Assembly (NCBI RefSeq): GCF_019345465.1
Contig: NZ_JAHKRC010000003.1
Span: 124,001-188,000, forward strand
Length of the DNA: 64,000 nucleotides
DNA from: Pseudomonas sp. NKUCC02_KPG
GTDB taxonomy: Bacteria; Pseudomonadota; Gammaproteobacteria; Pseudomonadales; Pseudomonadaceae
Direction of reading: 5' to 3'
Within the stretch, counting starts at the first letter, position 1, and every line of letters starts with the position of its first letter. A model generated the notes under the pieces. It was not told the DNA's origin and searched no databases. It saw only the letters and a program-made list of their open reading frames with translations. A program made the position numbers and the translations under genes. This document shows positions 51,219 to 59,461 of the stretch, one piece after another.

Positions 51219-51245
51219 TCTGTCATTAAGTCAACAATTGACAGA
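51219..51245. promoter_or_regulatory. Candidate RpiR operator between the regulator and dpkA
   Basis: TCTGTCA and TGACAGA form a 7-bp inverted repeat 13 bp apart, with a second palindrome inside (GTCAA-CAA-TTGAC). It lies centrally between two divergent genes, where one bound regulator could control both. Confidence 0.5.
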
Positions 51246-51303
51246 GAACTGTCACCCAAGGATAGTTTGCCACAGACAAAAATAATCAGATTGGAGCGCC
51301 AGA

Positions 51304-52314
51304 ATGTCTTCTACGCAGTCGCTTTCCCTGGTCGAACTGACCGCCTTGCTGCAACGGATTTTCGAGCGTCATGGCACCTCGCCGCAGGTTGCTCGGGTGT
51401 TGGCTGACAACTGCGCACGGGCTCAGCGCGATGGTTCTTATAGCCACGGGGTATTCCGCATTCCGGGCTACCTGTCTTCGCTGGCCAGTAATTGGGTCGA
51501 TGGTCAGGCTGTTCCGGTCGTGGAAGATGTAGCCTCGGGCTTTATCCGCGTGGACGCTGCCGGTGGCTTTGCCCAGCCTGCATTGGCTGCTGCCCGTCAG
51601 TTGCTGGTCGAGAAAGCCCGCAACGCCGGGATTGCGGTACTGGCGATTCGAAACTCGCATCACTTTGCTGCGCTTTGGCCGGACGTGGAACCGTTTGCCG
51701 AAGAAGGTCTGGTGGCGTTGAGCGTGGTGAACAGCATGACCTGCGTGGTGCCCCACGGTGCGCAAAAGCCCTTGTTTGGCACCAACCCGATTGCCTTTGC
51801 GGCACCCCGCGCCGAGGGTCATCCGATCGTATTCGACCTGGCTACCAGCGCCATCGCCCACGGCGATGTGCAAATTGCCGCGCGCAAGGGTCATCAGTTG
51901 CCTGCCGGTATGGGGGTAGATAAACAGGGTGAGCCGACTCAAGACCCGAAAGCGATTCTTGACGGCGGTGCCTTGCTGCCATTTGGCGGGCACAAGGGTT
52001 CGGCGCTGTCGATGATGGTCGAATTGCTGGCGGCGGCGCTGACGGGTGGCAACTTCTCGTTTGAGTTCGACTGGTCGAAACACCCGGGTGCGCAAACCCC
52101 GTGGACGGGCCAATTGCTGATCGTGATCGACCCGAGCAAATCCGGCGGCGACAGCTTTGCCCTGCGCAGCGCAGAACTGGTGCGTCAGATGCACGCCGTG
52201 GGCCTGGAGCGCATGCCCGGCGACCGTCGTTTTATCGAACGTGCGAAATCGTTGGACGAAGGCATCCCGCTGGGCGCTGAAGAGTTGGCCAGGTTGCGTG
52301 AGCTGGCGGGGTAA
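51304..52314 (+). CDS. dpkA: Piperideine-2-carboxylate/pyrroline-2-carboxylate reductase
   Basis: A 336-residue Ldh2/MDH2-family NAD(P)H enzyme. The catalytic His is in SHGVFRIPGYL near residue 47. NSHHFAALW, FGTNPIAFA and the C-terminal PFGGHKGSALSMMVELLA are family motifs. DpkA reduces the cyclic imine from D-lysine to L-pipecolate. The gene neighbours (RpiR, ABC transporter, amaD-like oxidase) support this reading; other Ldh2 enzymes use malate or ureidoglycolate. The aminotransferase gene that follows dpkA in P. putida is absent here. Confidence 0.8.
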   Translation: MSSTQSLSLVELTALLQRIFERHGTSPQVARVLADNCARAQRDGSYSHGVFRIPGYLSSLASNWVDGQAVPVVEDVASGFIRVDAAGGFAQPALAAARQLLVEKARNAGIAVLAIRNSHHFAALWPDVEPFAEEGLVALSVVNSMTCVVPHGAQKPLFGTNPIAFAAPRAEGHPIVFDLATSAIAHGDVQIAARKGHQLPAGMGVDKQGEPTQDPKAILDGGALLPFGGHKGSALSMMVELLAAALTGGNFSFEFDWSKHPGAQTPWTGQLLIVIDPSKSGGDSFALRSAELVRQMHAVGLERMPGDRRFIERAKSLDEGIPLGAEELARLRELAG

Positions 52315-52336
52315 CTGCACGAAGGATCCGATTACC

Positions 52337-52423
52337 TGTGGGAGCGGGCTTGCTCGCGATAGCATCACCGCGGTTTGCCTGAAACCCCGCGTGGCCTGCA
52401 TCGCGAGCAAGCCCGCTCCCACA
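52337..52423. repeat. REPIN, family A, complete
   Basis: TGTGGGAGCGGGCTTGCTCG and inverted CGAGCAAGCCCGCTCCCACA with perfect arms. It separates converging dpkA and the AraC gene. Confidence 0.94.
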
Positions 52424-52455
52424 ATCCACCTGCGCGCATCAGGTTGGTTGGTGAC

Positions 52456-53490
52456 TTATAGCGCCAGAAACTGCCGGATCAGATTGGGCGTACACCCCGT
52501 CCAGCGCTTCAACGCCCGGCGAAAGTTTGCCGGGTCGCTGAAGTTGAGGTGCTCGGCCACGGCCTCGTTACTCAGCCCCTTGATCTGGTACAGGTACAGC
52601 GCCATGTGTTTGCGCGCTTGATCCTGCTGGGCCTGAAAGTGCGTGCCATGCTTTTTCAGTTTGCGCTTGAGGGTGGCCTGGCTCATTGAAAAGTGCTGCG
52701 CCGCCTGCTCAAGGCTCGGGGCGTGTTGCGCATTGTTGCGCAAGTACACATACAACCGATCCAGCAGGCTGGCGCTGAAGCCCAGGCTATGCAATTGCTC
52801 CTGGGCCTGCTGGTACGCCACCTGCCGGGCAATGGCCGAGCCGTTGGGCCAGGGCCGCGTCAGGTATTCGCGGGGCAGGCGCATCATGTCCAGCTGGCAG
52901 CCGAACTGGGTGTTTTCCCCCAGATGCACCCAGTATTGCTCCACATAGCGCGGCTCTGGATGACTGAAGCTGCACTCCCACGGCAGGCGTTCGCCGCTGA
53001 GCCACTGACTCATCGCCATCAGCGCCGTCATGCTGGCCTCCAGCACAAAACGCAATTGCTCCCGGGCCCCGCAACTGTCGAGCCAGTACACGTAGGCGTA
53101 CTTGTCGTCCAGCAACAGGCGCGGCGTCAGCAGCGGGCTGAGCAGGGCGCGGTGATGGATCAGGGTTTCCAGGGCCTGATGCAGATTCTGCGCCTGTTGC
53201 AGGGCGTGGCTGGCCGGGCCGTAGTGCCCCGGCCACAGGCGTTGGCCAAACAGGAAGCTGCTGTCATCGGCTTCGAGCAAGCGCTGGGCGTTGGCAATCA
53301 GGCCAAAGCACTGCTGGGGACTGAGGCGGGTGTGGCCGGCCACAATATCGTCGTAGAACAGCCCGGTACCGCGCAGCAGGCGATGGCTGTCGATGTCCCG
53401 TGATAGCGCCAGATCAATCAGAGTGGCGGGTTGGTAATGCCCGGCAATAAAACGGCTGTCCGCTTCGTACCAGCGGGTATGGAGCGTCAT
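52456..53490 (-). CDS. AraC-family regulator downstream of a degenerate GGDEF gene
   Basis: A 344-residue AraC protein with a large N-terminal effector domain and C-terminal double helix-turn-helix (SLEQAAQHFSMSQATLKRKL and AVAEHLNFSDPANFRRALKRW). Its ATG overlaps the end of the GGDEF gene (ATGA), so it is translated from the same mRNA and would fall under the same Pho-box promoter. Targets are unknown; the neighbouring phytate operon is an obvious candidate. Confidence 0.9.
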   Translation of the reverse strand: MTLHTRWYEADSRFIAGHYQPATLIDLALSRDIDSHRLLRGTGLFYDDIVAGHTRLSPQQCFGLIANAQRLLEADDSSFLFGQRLWPGHYGPASHALQQAQNLHQALETLIHHRALLSPLLTPRLLLDDKYAYVYWLDSCGAREQLRFVLEASMTALMAMSQWLSGERLPWECSFSHPEPRYVEQYWVHLGENTQFGCQLDMMRLPREYLTRPWPNGSAIARQVAYQQAQEQLHSLGFSASLLDRLYVYLRNNAQHAPSLEQAAQHFSMSQATLKRKLKKHGTHFQAQQDQARKHMALYLYQIKGLSNEAVAEHLNFSDPANFRRALKRWTGCTPNLIRQFLAL

Positions 53491-54407
53491 GCGCGTTTGC
53501 TCCGTGGCGGCTTGGCGCGCACCAGCGCCAGATTCAGCCGCTTGAGCAATTCATCGGGTGCGTCATCAAGGGCCATCACCACGGCGGTGCTGGCCGACAA
53601 ATAGACCCGCTCGCCATGTTGCCGGGTTTTGTGGGCCAGGCTTTGAACCGCCTGTTGCAACTCAAGGGCCAGCAACCGGGCCTGACTTTCTCCGGTGCCG
53701 GGCAGCAGCACGACAAAGCGGTCACCGGCCAATCGGCAGAGCAGGTCGTGGCGGCGCAGGTTGAGCAGGAGCAATTGGCTGAGGGCTTGCAGCACGGCAT
53801 CACCTTCGGGGTGTCCGTAGTGCCGGTTGATCGAGGCAAAGTCGTCGATATCCAGCGCCAGCAGTGACAGCGGCTGTTGCTGCTCAAGGCTTTGCACGAG
53901 GCATTCGCTGACTTGGCGCTTGAGGTATTCGGCGCCGCCCAGGGGAGTCAGTTTGTCGAACAGCCGATGCTCGCGAAACACCCGCTCGCGTTTCTCCATG
54001 TGCTGGTTGATCGCCTGTTGTTCACGGTGCCAGTGGAACAGGCCGATGGTCAGCAAAATCATGCCGATGGGCATTGGCCCCGATTCCAGCCAGTGATCCC
54101 AGCCGATGTGCTTGGGCAGGCGGACAAACTCGTCCAGCACGTCCATCCACCAGGAGAAAAACATGAAGCACAGACCGTAGGCCAGGTAGTTGGTGACCCG
54201 TCCGGTGGGCCGGCTTTTAAGCACCAGCCCCAGCCAGAACAGCATGAACAGGGCTGTTCCCCCTTCGCCGATGATGTCCAGCCAATGCCACTCGCTGAAG
54301 GCTTTGGGCGTACCAAAAGCCAGGTTCAGCAGTACGGCAAGATTGGCCGCCAACAGGAGCAGGCCGAGCTTGTAGCGGTGGTGTTTAAGAACGTTTAACC
54401 AAGTCAT
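53487..54407 (-). CDS. Membrane GGDEF protein with degenerate active site (AGDRF)
   Basis: A 306-residue protein. The N-terminal 155 residues hold four to five membrane helices (for example LGLLLLAANLAVLLNLAF, ALFMLFWLGLVL, MILLTIGLFHW). The C-terminal GGDEF fold keeps ALDIDDFASINRHYGHPEGD, including the metal-binding first Asp, but the signature loop reads RLAGDRFVVLLP: Gly-Gly-Asp-Glu-Phe has become Ala-Gly-Asp-Arg-Phe. Loss of the catalytic acidic residue makes cyclase activity unlikely. It may be a GTP- or c-di-GMP-linked sensor. It heads an operon with the AraC gene and has a Pho box 46 bp upstream. Confidence 0.88.
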   Translation of the reverse strand: MTWLNVLKHHRYKLGLLLLAANLAVLLNLAFGTPKAFSEWHWLDIIGEGGTALFMLFWLGLVLKSRPTGRVTNYLAYGLCFMFFSWWMDVLDEFVRLPKHIGWDHWLESGPMPIGMILLTIGLFHWHREQQAINQHMEKRERVFREHRLFDKLTPLGGAEYLKRQVSECLVQSLEQQQPLSLLALDIDDFASINRHYGHPEGDAVLQALSQLLLLNLRRHDLLCRLAGDRFVVLLPGTGESQARLLALELQQAVQSLAHKTRQHGERVYLSASTAVVMALDDAPDELLKRLNLALVRAKPPRSKRA

Positions 54408-54452
54408 TTCAGTTCTGCCAAAACGTATTGCCGGTCAGCAGAACAGAGGTGT

Positions 54453-54470
54453 GTGACAGCGGTGTGACGG
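54453..54470 (-). promoter_or_regulatory. Pho box of the GGDEF-AraC operon
   Basis: On the minus strand the site reads CCGTCAC-ACCG-CTGTCAC, two direct heptamers spaced by 4 bp, close to the PhoB consensus CTGTCAT-N4-CTGTCAT. It lies 46 bp upstream of the GGDEF start. Confidence 0.62.
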
Positions 54471-54532
54471 GGGGGGCGGGTCGAATCAGCTCAGGTGTCT
54501 CGTGCAAAAACCTTGAACATTCCCCTGTTTGA

Positions 54533-54623
54533 CCCTGGGAGCGGGCTTGCTCGCGATGCACGCGACGGGGTGGCTCAGTTGCACCGCGTTGATGCTATCG
54601 CGAGCAAGCCCGCTCCCACAGGG
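54533..54623. repeat. REPIN, family A, between the two Pho boxes
   Basis: GGGAGCGGGCTTGCTCGCGA and inverted TCGCGAGCAAGCCCGCTCCC around a 43-bp spacer. The left terminal TGT is changed. It lies in the 397-bp region between the divergent GGDEF and receptor genes, which also holds both Pho boxes. Confidence 0.92.
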
Positions 54624-54709
54624 TGCGGGGTAGCTGACGCGGGTCATATCAGCTCAATTGCCTTCAAAGTGCCGCTCAAAAGCCTCTGTTTCGGGGTTTT
54701 AGCCAAACA

Positions 54710-54727
54710 CTGTCACAGCGTTGTCAT
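54710..54727 (+). promoter_or_regulatory. Pho box of the phytate operon
   Basis: CTGTCAC-AGCG-TTGTCAT, two heptamers spaced by 4 bp, matches the PhoB site at 12 of 14 heptamer positions. A TAGCTT sequence starts exactly 10 bp downstream (54738), the usual distance from a Pho box to the -10 element. The receptor ATG is 78 bp away. Confidence 0.72.
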
Positions 54728-54804
54728 CCACCAACCCTAGCTTTCGCTCCCAAGTTGTCGGGCCATTTGCCCGGCCTGATGGGCGATTTTGGGGGAGGAC
54801 AAAC

Positions 54805-57339
54805 ATGTACAAGTGTCGCAGCAAGGCGCAGTGGGTCGGCTTTACCGTCAGTGCATTGGCCCTGGCAATTGCCAGTGAGCGCCTGAGCGCCGCCGAGGCA
54901 TCGAGTATCGGCGCCACCGAACACGTTGAAGTGGTCGGGCAGGCCGTCAGCCTGGACAAGGCGCTCAAGCAGCAGCGCAATTCGGACAACATTGAAAGCG
55001 TGGTGCATGCCGATGGCGTGGCGCAGTTGCCGGACGCGAACGTCGCCGAGGCCGTGCAACGCCTGCCCGGTATCAGCATTGAACGGGATCAGGGCGAAGG
55101 CCGTTTCGTCAGCGTGCGGGGCCTGGGGCCGGACCTGAACAGTGTGACCATCAACGGCACGTTGGTGCCGTCCCCGGAAAGCGCCCGTCGTGCCGTGGCC
55201 CTGGACGTGTTGCCCTCGGAGCTGGTGCAGTCGCTGTCGGTGATCAAGACCCTGACCCCGGACATGGACGCCAACTCCCTGGGTGGCACGGTGGACGTCC
55301 AGAGCCTGTCCGCGTTCGACCACAAGGGCCTGTTCTACACGGGCAGCACAGAGGCCGGGTACAACAAGAACAGCCACAAGACCAGCCCCAAGGTGTCGGG
55401 GGCCATCAGTGACCGTTTCAGCCTGGGCGACGGCGTCGACAACTTTGGTGTCGCCGCAGCGTTGAGCTGGAACAAGCGCGACTTTCGCTCTGACAACGTC
55501 GAGACCGGCGGCGACTGGGACTTCAGCGAGGGTGCACGACTGAACAGCTTCGAGCAGCGGGTGTATGAGATCAGCCGCGAGCGTACCGGTGGCGGCCTCA
55601 ACTTCGACTACAAGCCCGACGACGACACCAGCCTGTACTTGCGCACGCTGTACAGCCGCTTCGAAGACAACGAAACCCGCAACTCCACCAGTTTTGAATT
55701 TTCCGACCCCCAGGCCGAAGGGGAAGTGGGCCCGACCAAGACCAAGCGCAAGCTCAAACAGCGCGAAGAAACCCAGGAAATCCAGTCCTACGTGTTCGGC
55801 GGCGAACGCATGATGGGCCTGTGGACCCTGAGCGGGCAGGCCGGTTACAGCGAATCCAGCGAAGACAATCCGGGCGGCATTGCCGGGGCCACCTTCAAAG
55901 GCAATTCCGGCATCGGTGAAGGGGGGTTCTACGATACCGAAAAACCCCGGCCCATCATTGGCGCAGGCTTTTATGACCCGGCCAATTTCAGCCTCGACAA
56001 GGTGGACTGGCAAGAGCAACACACCAAGGACACCGAGAAAAATATCCGCCTGGACCTGGCCCGCGACTACGACGTGCAGGGCTATGCCTCCCAGGTCAAA
56101 TTCGGCGGCAAGGTCAGCCGTCGCAACAAGGACAATGACCTCAATGCCTGGACCTACAAGGACTTTTCGGATCTGGGTTTCAGTGACGAGCAACTCAGCC
56201 TCGAGCAGTTCAACAAGGGCAACCTGCACTACAACCTCGGCCGGTTCGGACCAGGCATCAGCGGCGGTGCGATCAAGGATCTGATTGGCGGCTTGAACCG
56301 CAACGATTTCTACAACGAGCAAGACTCGCGGGCCAATGACTTCACCATGCGCGAAGACATCAACGCGGCTTACTTGATGAACACCGTCGATATCGATGAC
56401 TGGCGCTTTATTGCCGGCATGCGCTACGAAGGCACCGAGTTCGAAGCCAAGGGCACGGGTGTGCGCGATGGCGTTTTCGAAGATCAGGACACCCAGCGTG
56501 ATTACCACCACTGGTTGCCCGGCCTGCATGCCCGCTATCAATTGGCGAAAAACACCCAGGTGCGTGCGGCCTGGACCAACACCGTGGTGCGTCCGACCTT
56601 CGGCCAGCTGGCCCCGGGTTTTGTTATCGAGGATGACAAGGCCGAGTTCGGCAACCCCAACCTCAAGCCGCTGGAGTCGAGCAACTTCGACCTGGGCATT
56701 GAGCACTTCATGGGGCAGGCGGGCACGGTGTCGGCGTTCCTCTTCTACAAAGACATCAAGAACTTCGTCTACAACAACGACCTGGCCGGCAGTGGCGAGT
56801 GGGTCGACTTCACTGAGGCCCACAGCTATGCCAACGGCGACAGCGCCAAGCTCTACGGCCTGGAACTGGCCTACTCGCAAAAATTCGACTGGCTGCCAGC
56901 GCCCTGGAACGGCGTGATCCTGGGTGCCAACAGCACGTTCAGCCGCTCCAGCGCCAGCATCAAGGGCGTTGATGCAGCCACCGGAGCAAGCCTCAAGCGC
57001 GATATTGATTTGCCGAACCAGTCCAACACCGTCGGCAACCTGATGCTCGGCTGGGAAGACGACAAGCTGAGCCTGCGCCTGTCGGCCAACTACAAGTCGG
57101 ACTACCTCTACGAACTGGCGGGGGTCAACGACAAGGCCCATGACACCCATGTCGATGCCCAGACGTTTGTCGACTTCAGCGCCCGCTACTCGCTGACCAA
57201 AAACCTGCAAATCAAGTTCGACGCCCAGAACCTTACGGACCAGCCGTACTTCGTCTACAGCGGCAACAGTCGCTACAACAACCAGTACGAAGAATACGGC
57301 CCCACCTACTCCGTAGGCCTGACCTTCACCCATTTCTAA
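54805..57339 (+). CDS. TonB-dependent receptor of the phytate operon
   Basis: Start at ATG 54805 behind GGGGGAGGA gives 844 residues. A signal peptide leads to a plug without STN domain. Plug motifs are LPDANVAEAVQRLPGISIERD and FVSVRGLGPDLNSVTINGT, the pattern of receptors common in Xanthomonas and Caulobacter that take up organic substrates. The barrel ends in VGLTFTHF. The next genes are a phytase and a private ExbB-ExbD-TonB set, so it likely imports phytate, its metal complex or lower inositol phosphates. Substrate is inferred from context. Confidence 0.9.
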   Translation: MYKCRSKAQWVGFTVSALALAIASERLSAAEASSIGATEHVEVVGQAVSLDKALKQQRNSDNIESVVHADGVAQLPDANVAEAVQRLPGISIERDQGEGRFVSVRGLGPDLNSVTINGTLVPSPESARRAVALDVLPSELVQSLSVIKTLTPDMDANSLGGTVDVQSLSAFDHKGLFYTGSTEAGYNKNSHKTSPKVSGAISDRFSLGDGVDNFGVAAALSWNKRDFRSDNVETGGDWDFSEGARLNSFEQRVYEISRERTGGGLNFDYKPDDDTSLYLRTLYSRFEDNETRNSTSFEFSDPQAEGEVGPTKTKRKLKQREETQEIQSYVFGGERMMGLWTLSGQAGYSESSEDNPGGIAGATFKGNSGIGEGGFYDTEKPRPIIGAGFYDPANFSLDKVDWQEQHTKDTEKNIRLDLARDYDVQGYASQVKFGGKVSRRNKDNDLNAWTYKDFSDLGFSDEQLSLEQFNKGNLHYNLGRFGPGISGGAIKDLIGGLNRNDFYNEQDSRANDFTMREDINAAYLMNTVDIDDWRFIAGMRYEGTEFEAKGTGVRDGVFEDQDTQRDYHHWLPGLHARYQLAKNTQVRAAWTNTVVRPTFGQLAPGFVIEDDKAEFGNPNLKPLESSNFDLGIEHFMGQAGTVSAFLFYKDIKNFVYNNDLAGSGEWVDFTEAHSYANGDSAKLYGLELAYSQKFDWLPAPWNGVILGANSTFSRSSASIKGVDAATGASLKRDIDLPNQSNTVGNLMLGWEDDKLSLRLSANYKSDYLYELAGVNDKAHDTHVDAQTFVDFSARYSLTKNLQIKFDAQNLTDQPYFVYSGNSRYNNQYEEYGPTYSVGLTFTHF

Positions 57340-57354
57340 GCGCTGGGCAAATCA

Positions 57355-57449
57355 CTGTAGTCGCTGCCGAAGGCTGCGAAGGGTTGCGGAGCAACCCGTT
57401 CTCCAAAAGCTGCGCGATGCTTTTTCGCAGCCTTCGGCAGCGACTACAG
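57355..57449. repeat. REP family B palindrome inside the phytate operon
   Basis: CTGTAGTCGCTGCCGAAGGC and inverted GCCTTCGGCAGCGACTACAG, with inner hairpin GGGTTGC-GGA-GCAACCC. It fills most of the 150-bp gap between receptor and phytase and may set their expression ratio through mRNA stability. Confidence 0.92.
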
Positions 57450-57489
57450 ACCAGGCTTTAACCCCATTTTCTTATGGATTGCATGACCC

Positions 57490-59406
57490 ATGACCCATGT
57501 ATTCAAACGCACACCCCGACTACTGCCATTGCTGGTGTGCCTGGGCGCAGGCAGCGTGCAGGCGGCTACCGAAGTGGCCGCCCCGGCATTGCAGCAATGG
57601 TCCACCAGCAAGGCCCAGGCCCTGAGTTACTTGCCGAATGGCACCGGGGACGAACGCCTGGCCGTCAGCAAGCGTGAGGGTGTGTTGCTGCTCGACAAAC
57701 AGGGCAAAACCCTGAGCCGCGTGCCGGGGGCTTTTGCCGGGCTGGACAGCCGTGCACTGGGGGATCAGGTTCTGGTAGCCAGTCACGACAAGGACAGGCA
57801 GCAAGTGGCGCTGTTCAGCCTCGACCCCAAGAGCCATCAATGGCAACCCCCGACGTACTTGCCCGCCCGTGACTATGGGGTTGAAGGGGTGTGCCTGTAC
57901 CAGGATGACGCACGCAATATCTACCTGTTCACCGTGGGCGAAGAAGGCAAGGGCGAGCAGTGGCTGGTAGCTGCCGACAGCCAGCGTTTGCCCGCACCAC
58001 GGCTGGTGCGCAGCCTGCCGTTGCCGCCTCAGGCGAAGTTTTGTCAGGTGGACGATGGCGCGCAGAACCTGTTCGTCAACGAAGAAAAGGTCGGCTGGTG
58101 GGCTTACCCGGCGCACGCAGAAGCCGATGTTGAGCGCGTGCCCGTGGCGATGGTCGAGCCCTTCGGCAATGTGAAGAAAAGTGCAGGGGCCATGGCGCTG
58201 GTACCGGGCGGGATGCTCGGTCTTGACCCGCAAGCGGCGCAGTTGAATCTGTATCAGCAGCAGGGCAAACGCTGGTCGCCTGTAGCCAGCCTGGCGCTGA
58301 ACGGGATGATCGAGCCTGAACACCTGGCCCTGCGCCAGACACCCCAGGGTCTGCAACTGCTGGTGCAGGACGGCGCCAGCAGCAAGTTGTACGAAGGCAC
58401 ACTGGCCTGGAAAACCACACCGGCCAGCCTGCCCCCTGTGCTGGTCAGCGTAAAACCTGCGGTGCAAACCGAGGTGGTGATGAGTCAGGGCGATGCGGCG
58501 GATGACCCGGCGATCTGGGTTCACCCGCAAACACCGGCCCTCAGCCGTGTATTGGGCACCAATAAGCAGCAGGGCCTTGAAGTGTACGACCTGCAGGGCA
58601 AGCGTGTGCAGCATCTGCCGGTCGGGCGGCTGAATAACGTCGATGTGCGCCCGGGCTTCGAGCTGGGCGGGCGCACAGTGGATCTGGCCGTGGCGACCAA
58701 TCGCGATCACAACAGCCTGAGCGTGTTCAGCATCGACCGCGCCACTGGCACCTTGCAGGAGGCGGGCGAGATTGCCACGCCGGTTTCGGACATCTACGGC
58801 CTGTGCCTGTTCAAGGCGCCCTCGGGGGAAATCTACAGCTTTGCCAACGACAAGGACGGCACCTTTGTGCAGCACCGCCTGGTCGCCAGGGGCAATACGG
58901 TCGAGGGCGAACTGGTGCGTCAGTTCAAGGTGCAAACCCAGCCCGAAGGTTGTGTGGCAGACGACCGCGGCCAGCGCCTGTTTCTCGGTGAAGAAGACGT
59001 GGCGGTGTGGGCGGTGGATGCCCGTCCCGACCAGCCGGCAACGCTCACCAGCGTGATCAGGGTGGGTGAGCAGGTGCATGACGACATCGAAGGGATGGGG
59101 CTGTATCAGACCGAAAAAGACAACTACCTGGTGATCTCCAGCCAGGGCAACGACAGCTATGTGGTGGTGGATGCCGAGCCGCCTTACGCCCTGCGTGGCG
59201 CTTTTCGGGTTGGGGTGAATGCTGTAGCGGGCATCGATGGCGCGTCGGAAACCGATGGCCTGGATGTGACGTCCGCCAACCTCGGTGGCCCCTGGAGCAA
59301 AGGCATGCTGGTGGTGCAGGACGGCCGCAAACGCATGCCCGAGCAAGCCCAGAACTTCAAGTACATCCCCTGGAGCGATGTGGCCAATGCGTTGCACTTG
59401 CCATAA
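57490..59406 (+). CDS. Two-domain beta-propeller phytase (3-phytase)
   Basis: A 638-residue secreted protein with signal peptide ending near SVQAATEVAAP. The C-terminal half (about 320-638) is a six-bladed beta-propeller phytase carrying the two family signatures: DAADDPAIWVHP and NNVDVRPG. Further motifs are TNKQQGLEVYDLQGK, QPEGCVADD and DIEGMGLYQT, which supply calcium and phosphate ligands. The N-terminal half (about 30-310) looks like a second, imperfect propeller without these signatures; dual-domain phytases of this kind are known. It releases phosphate from phytate in the periplasm or outside. Third position in a Pho-box operon order: receptor, phytase, exbB, exbD, tonB. Confidence 0.92.
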   Translation: MTHVFKRTPRLLPLLVCLGAGSVQAATEVAAPALQQWSTSKAQALSYLPNGTGDERLAVSKREGVLLLDKQGKTLSRVPGAFAGLDSRALGDQVLVASHDKDRQQVALFSLDPKSHQWQPPTYLPARDYGVEGVCLYQDDARNIYLFTVGEEGKGEQWLVAADSQRLPAPRLVRSLPLPPQAKFCQVDDGAQNLFVNEEKVGWWAYPAHAEADVERVPVAMVEPFGNVKKSAGAMALVPGGMLGLDPQAAQLNLYQQQGKRWSPVASLALNGMIEPEHLALRQTPQGLQLLVQDGASSKLYEGTLAWKTTPASLPPVLVSVKPAVQTEVVMSQGDAADDPAIWVHPQTPALSRVLGTNKQQGLEVYDLQGKRVQHLPVGRLNNVDVRPGFELGGRTVDLAVATNRDHNSLSVFSIDRATGTLQEAGEIATPVSDIYGLCLFKAPSGEIYSFANDKDGTFVQHRLVARGNTVEGELVRQFKVQTQPEGCVADDRGQRLFLGEEDVAVWAVDARPDQPATLTSVIRVGEQVHDDIEGMGLYQTEKDNYLVISSQGNDSYVVVDAEPPYALRGAFRVGVNAVAGIDGASETDGLDVTSANLGGPWSKGMLVVQDGRKRMPEQAQNFKYIPWSDVANALHLP

Positions 59407-59461
59407 CCCGGTCATCTGAATGCTTTTCAATCCTTCAATCGCGGATCAATGGAGTAACAAC

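Noticed and set aside
54724..57333. 869-codon open frame antisense to the phytate receptor gene
   Set aside because: It is a shadow of the receptor gene: GC-rich codon use keeps the opposite frame open. The forward protein has signal peptide, plug and barrel motifs, and the antisense product matches nothing recognisable.
57520..59430. 636-codon open frame antisense to the phytase gene
   Set aside because: Same cause; the forward frame carries the phytase signatures and no ribosome site serves the reverse frame.
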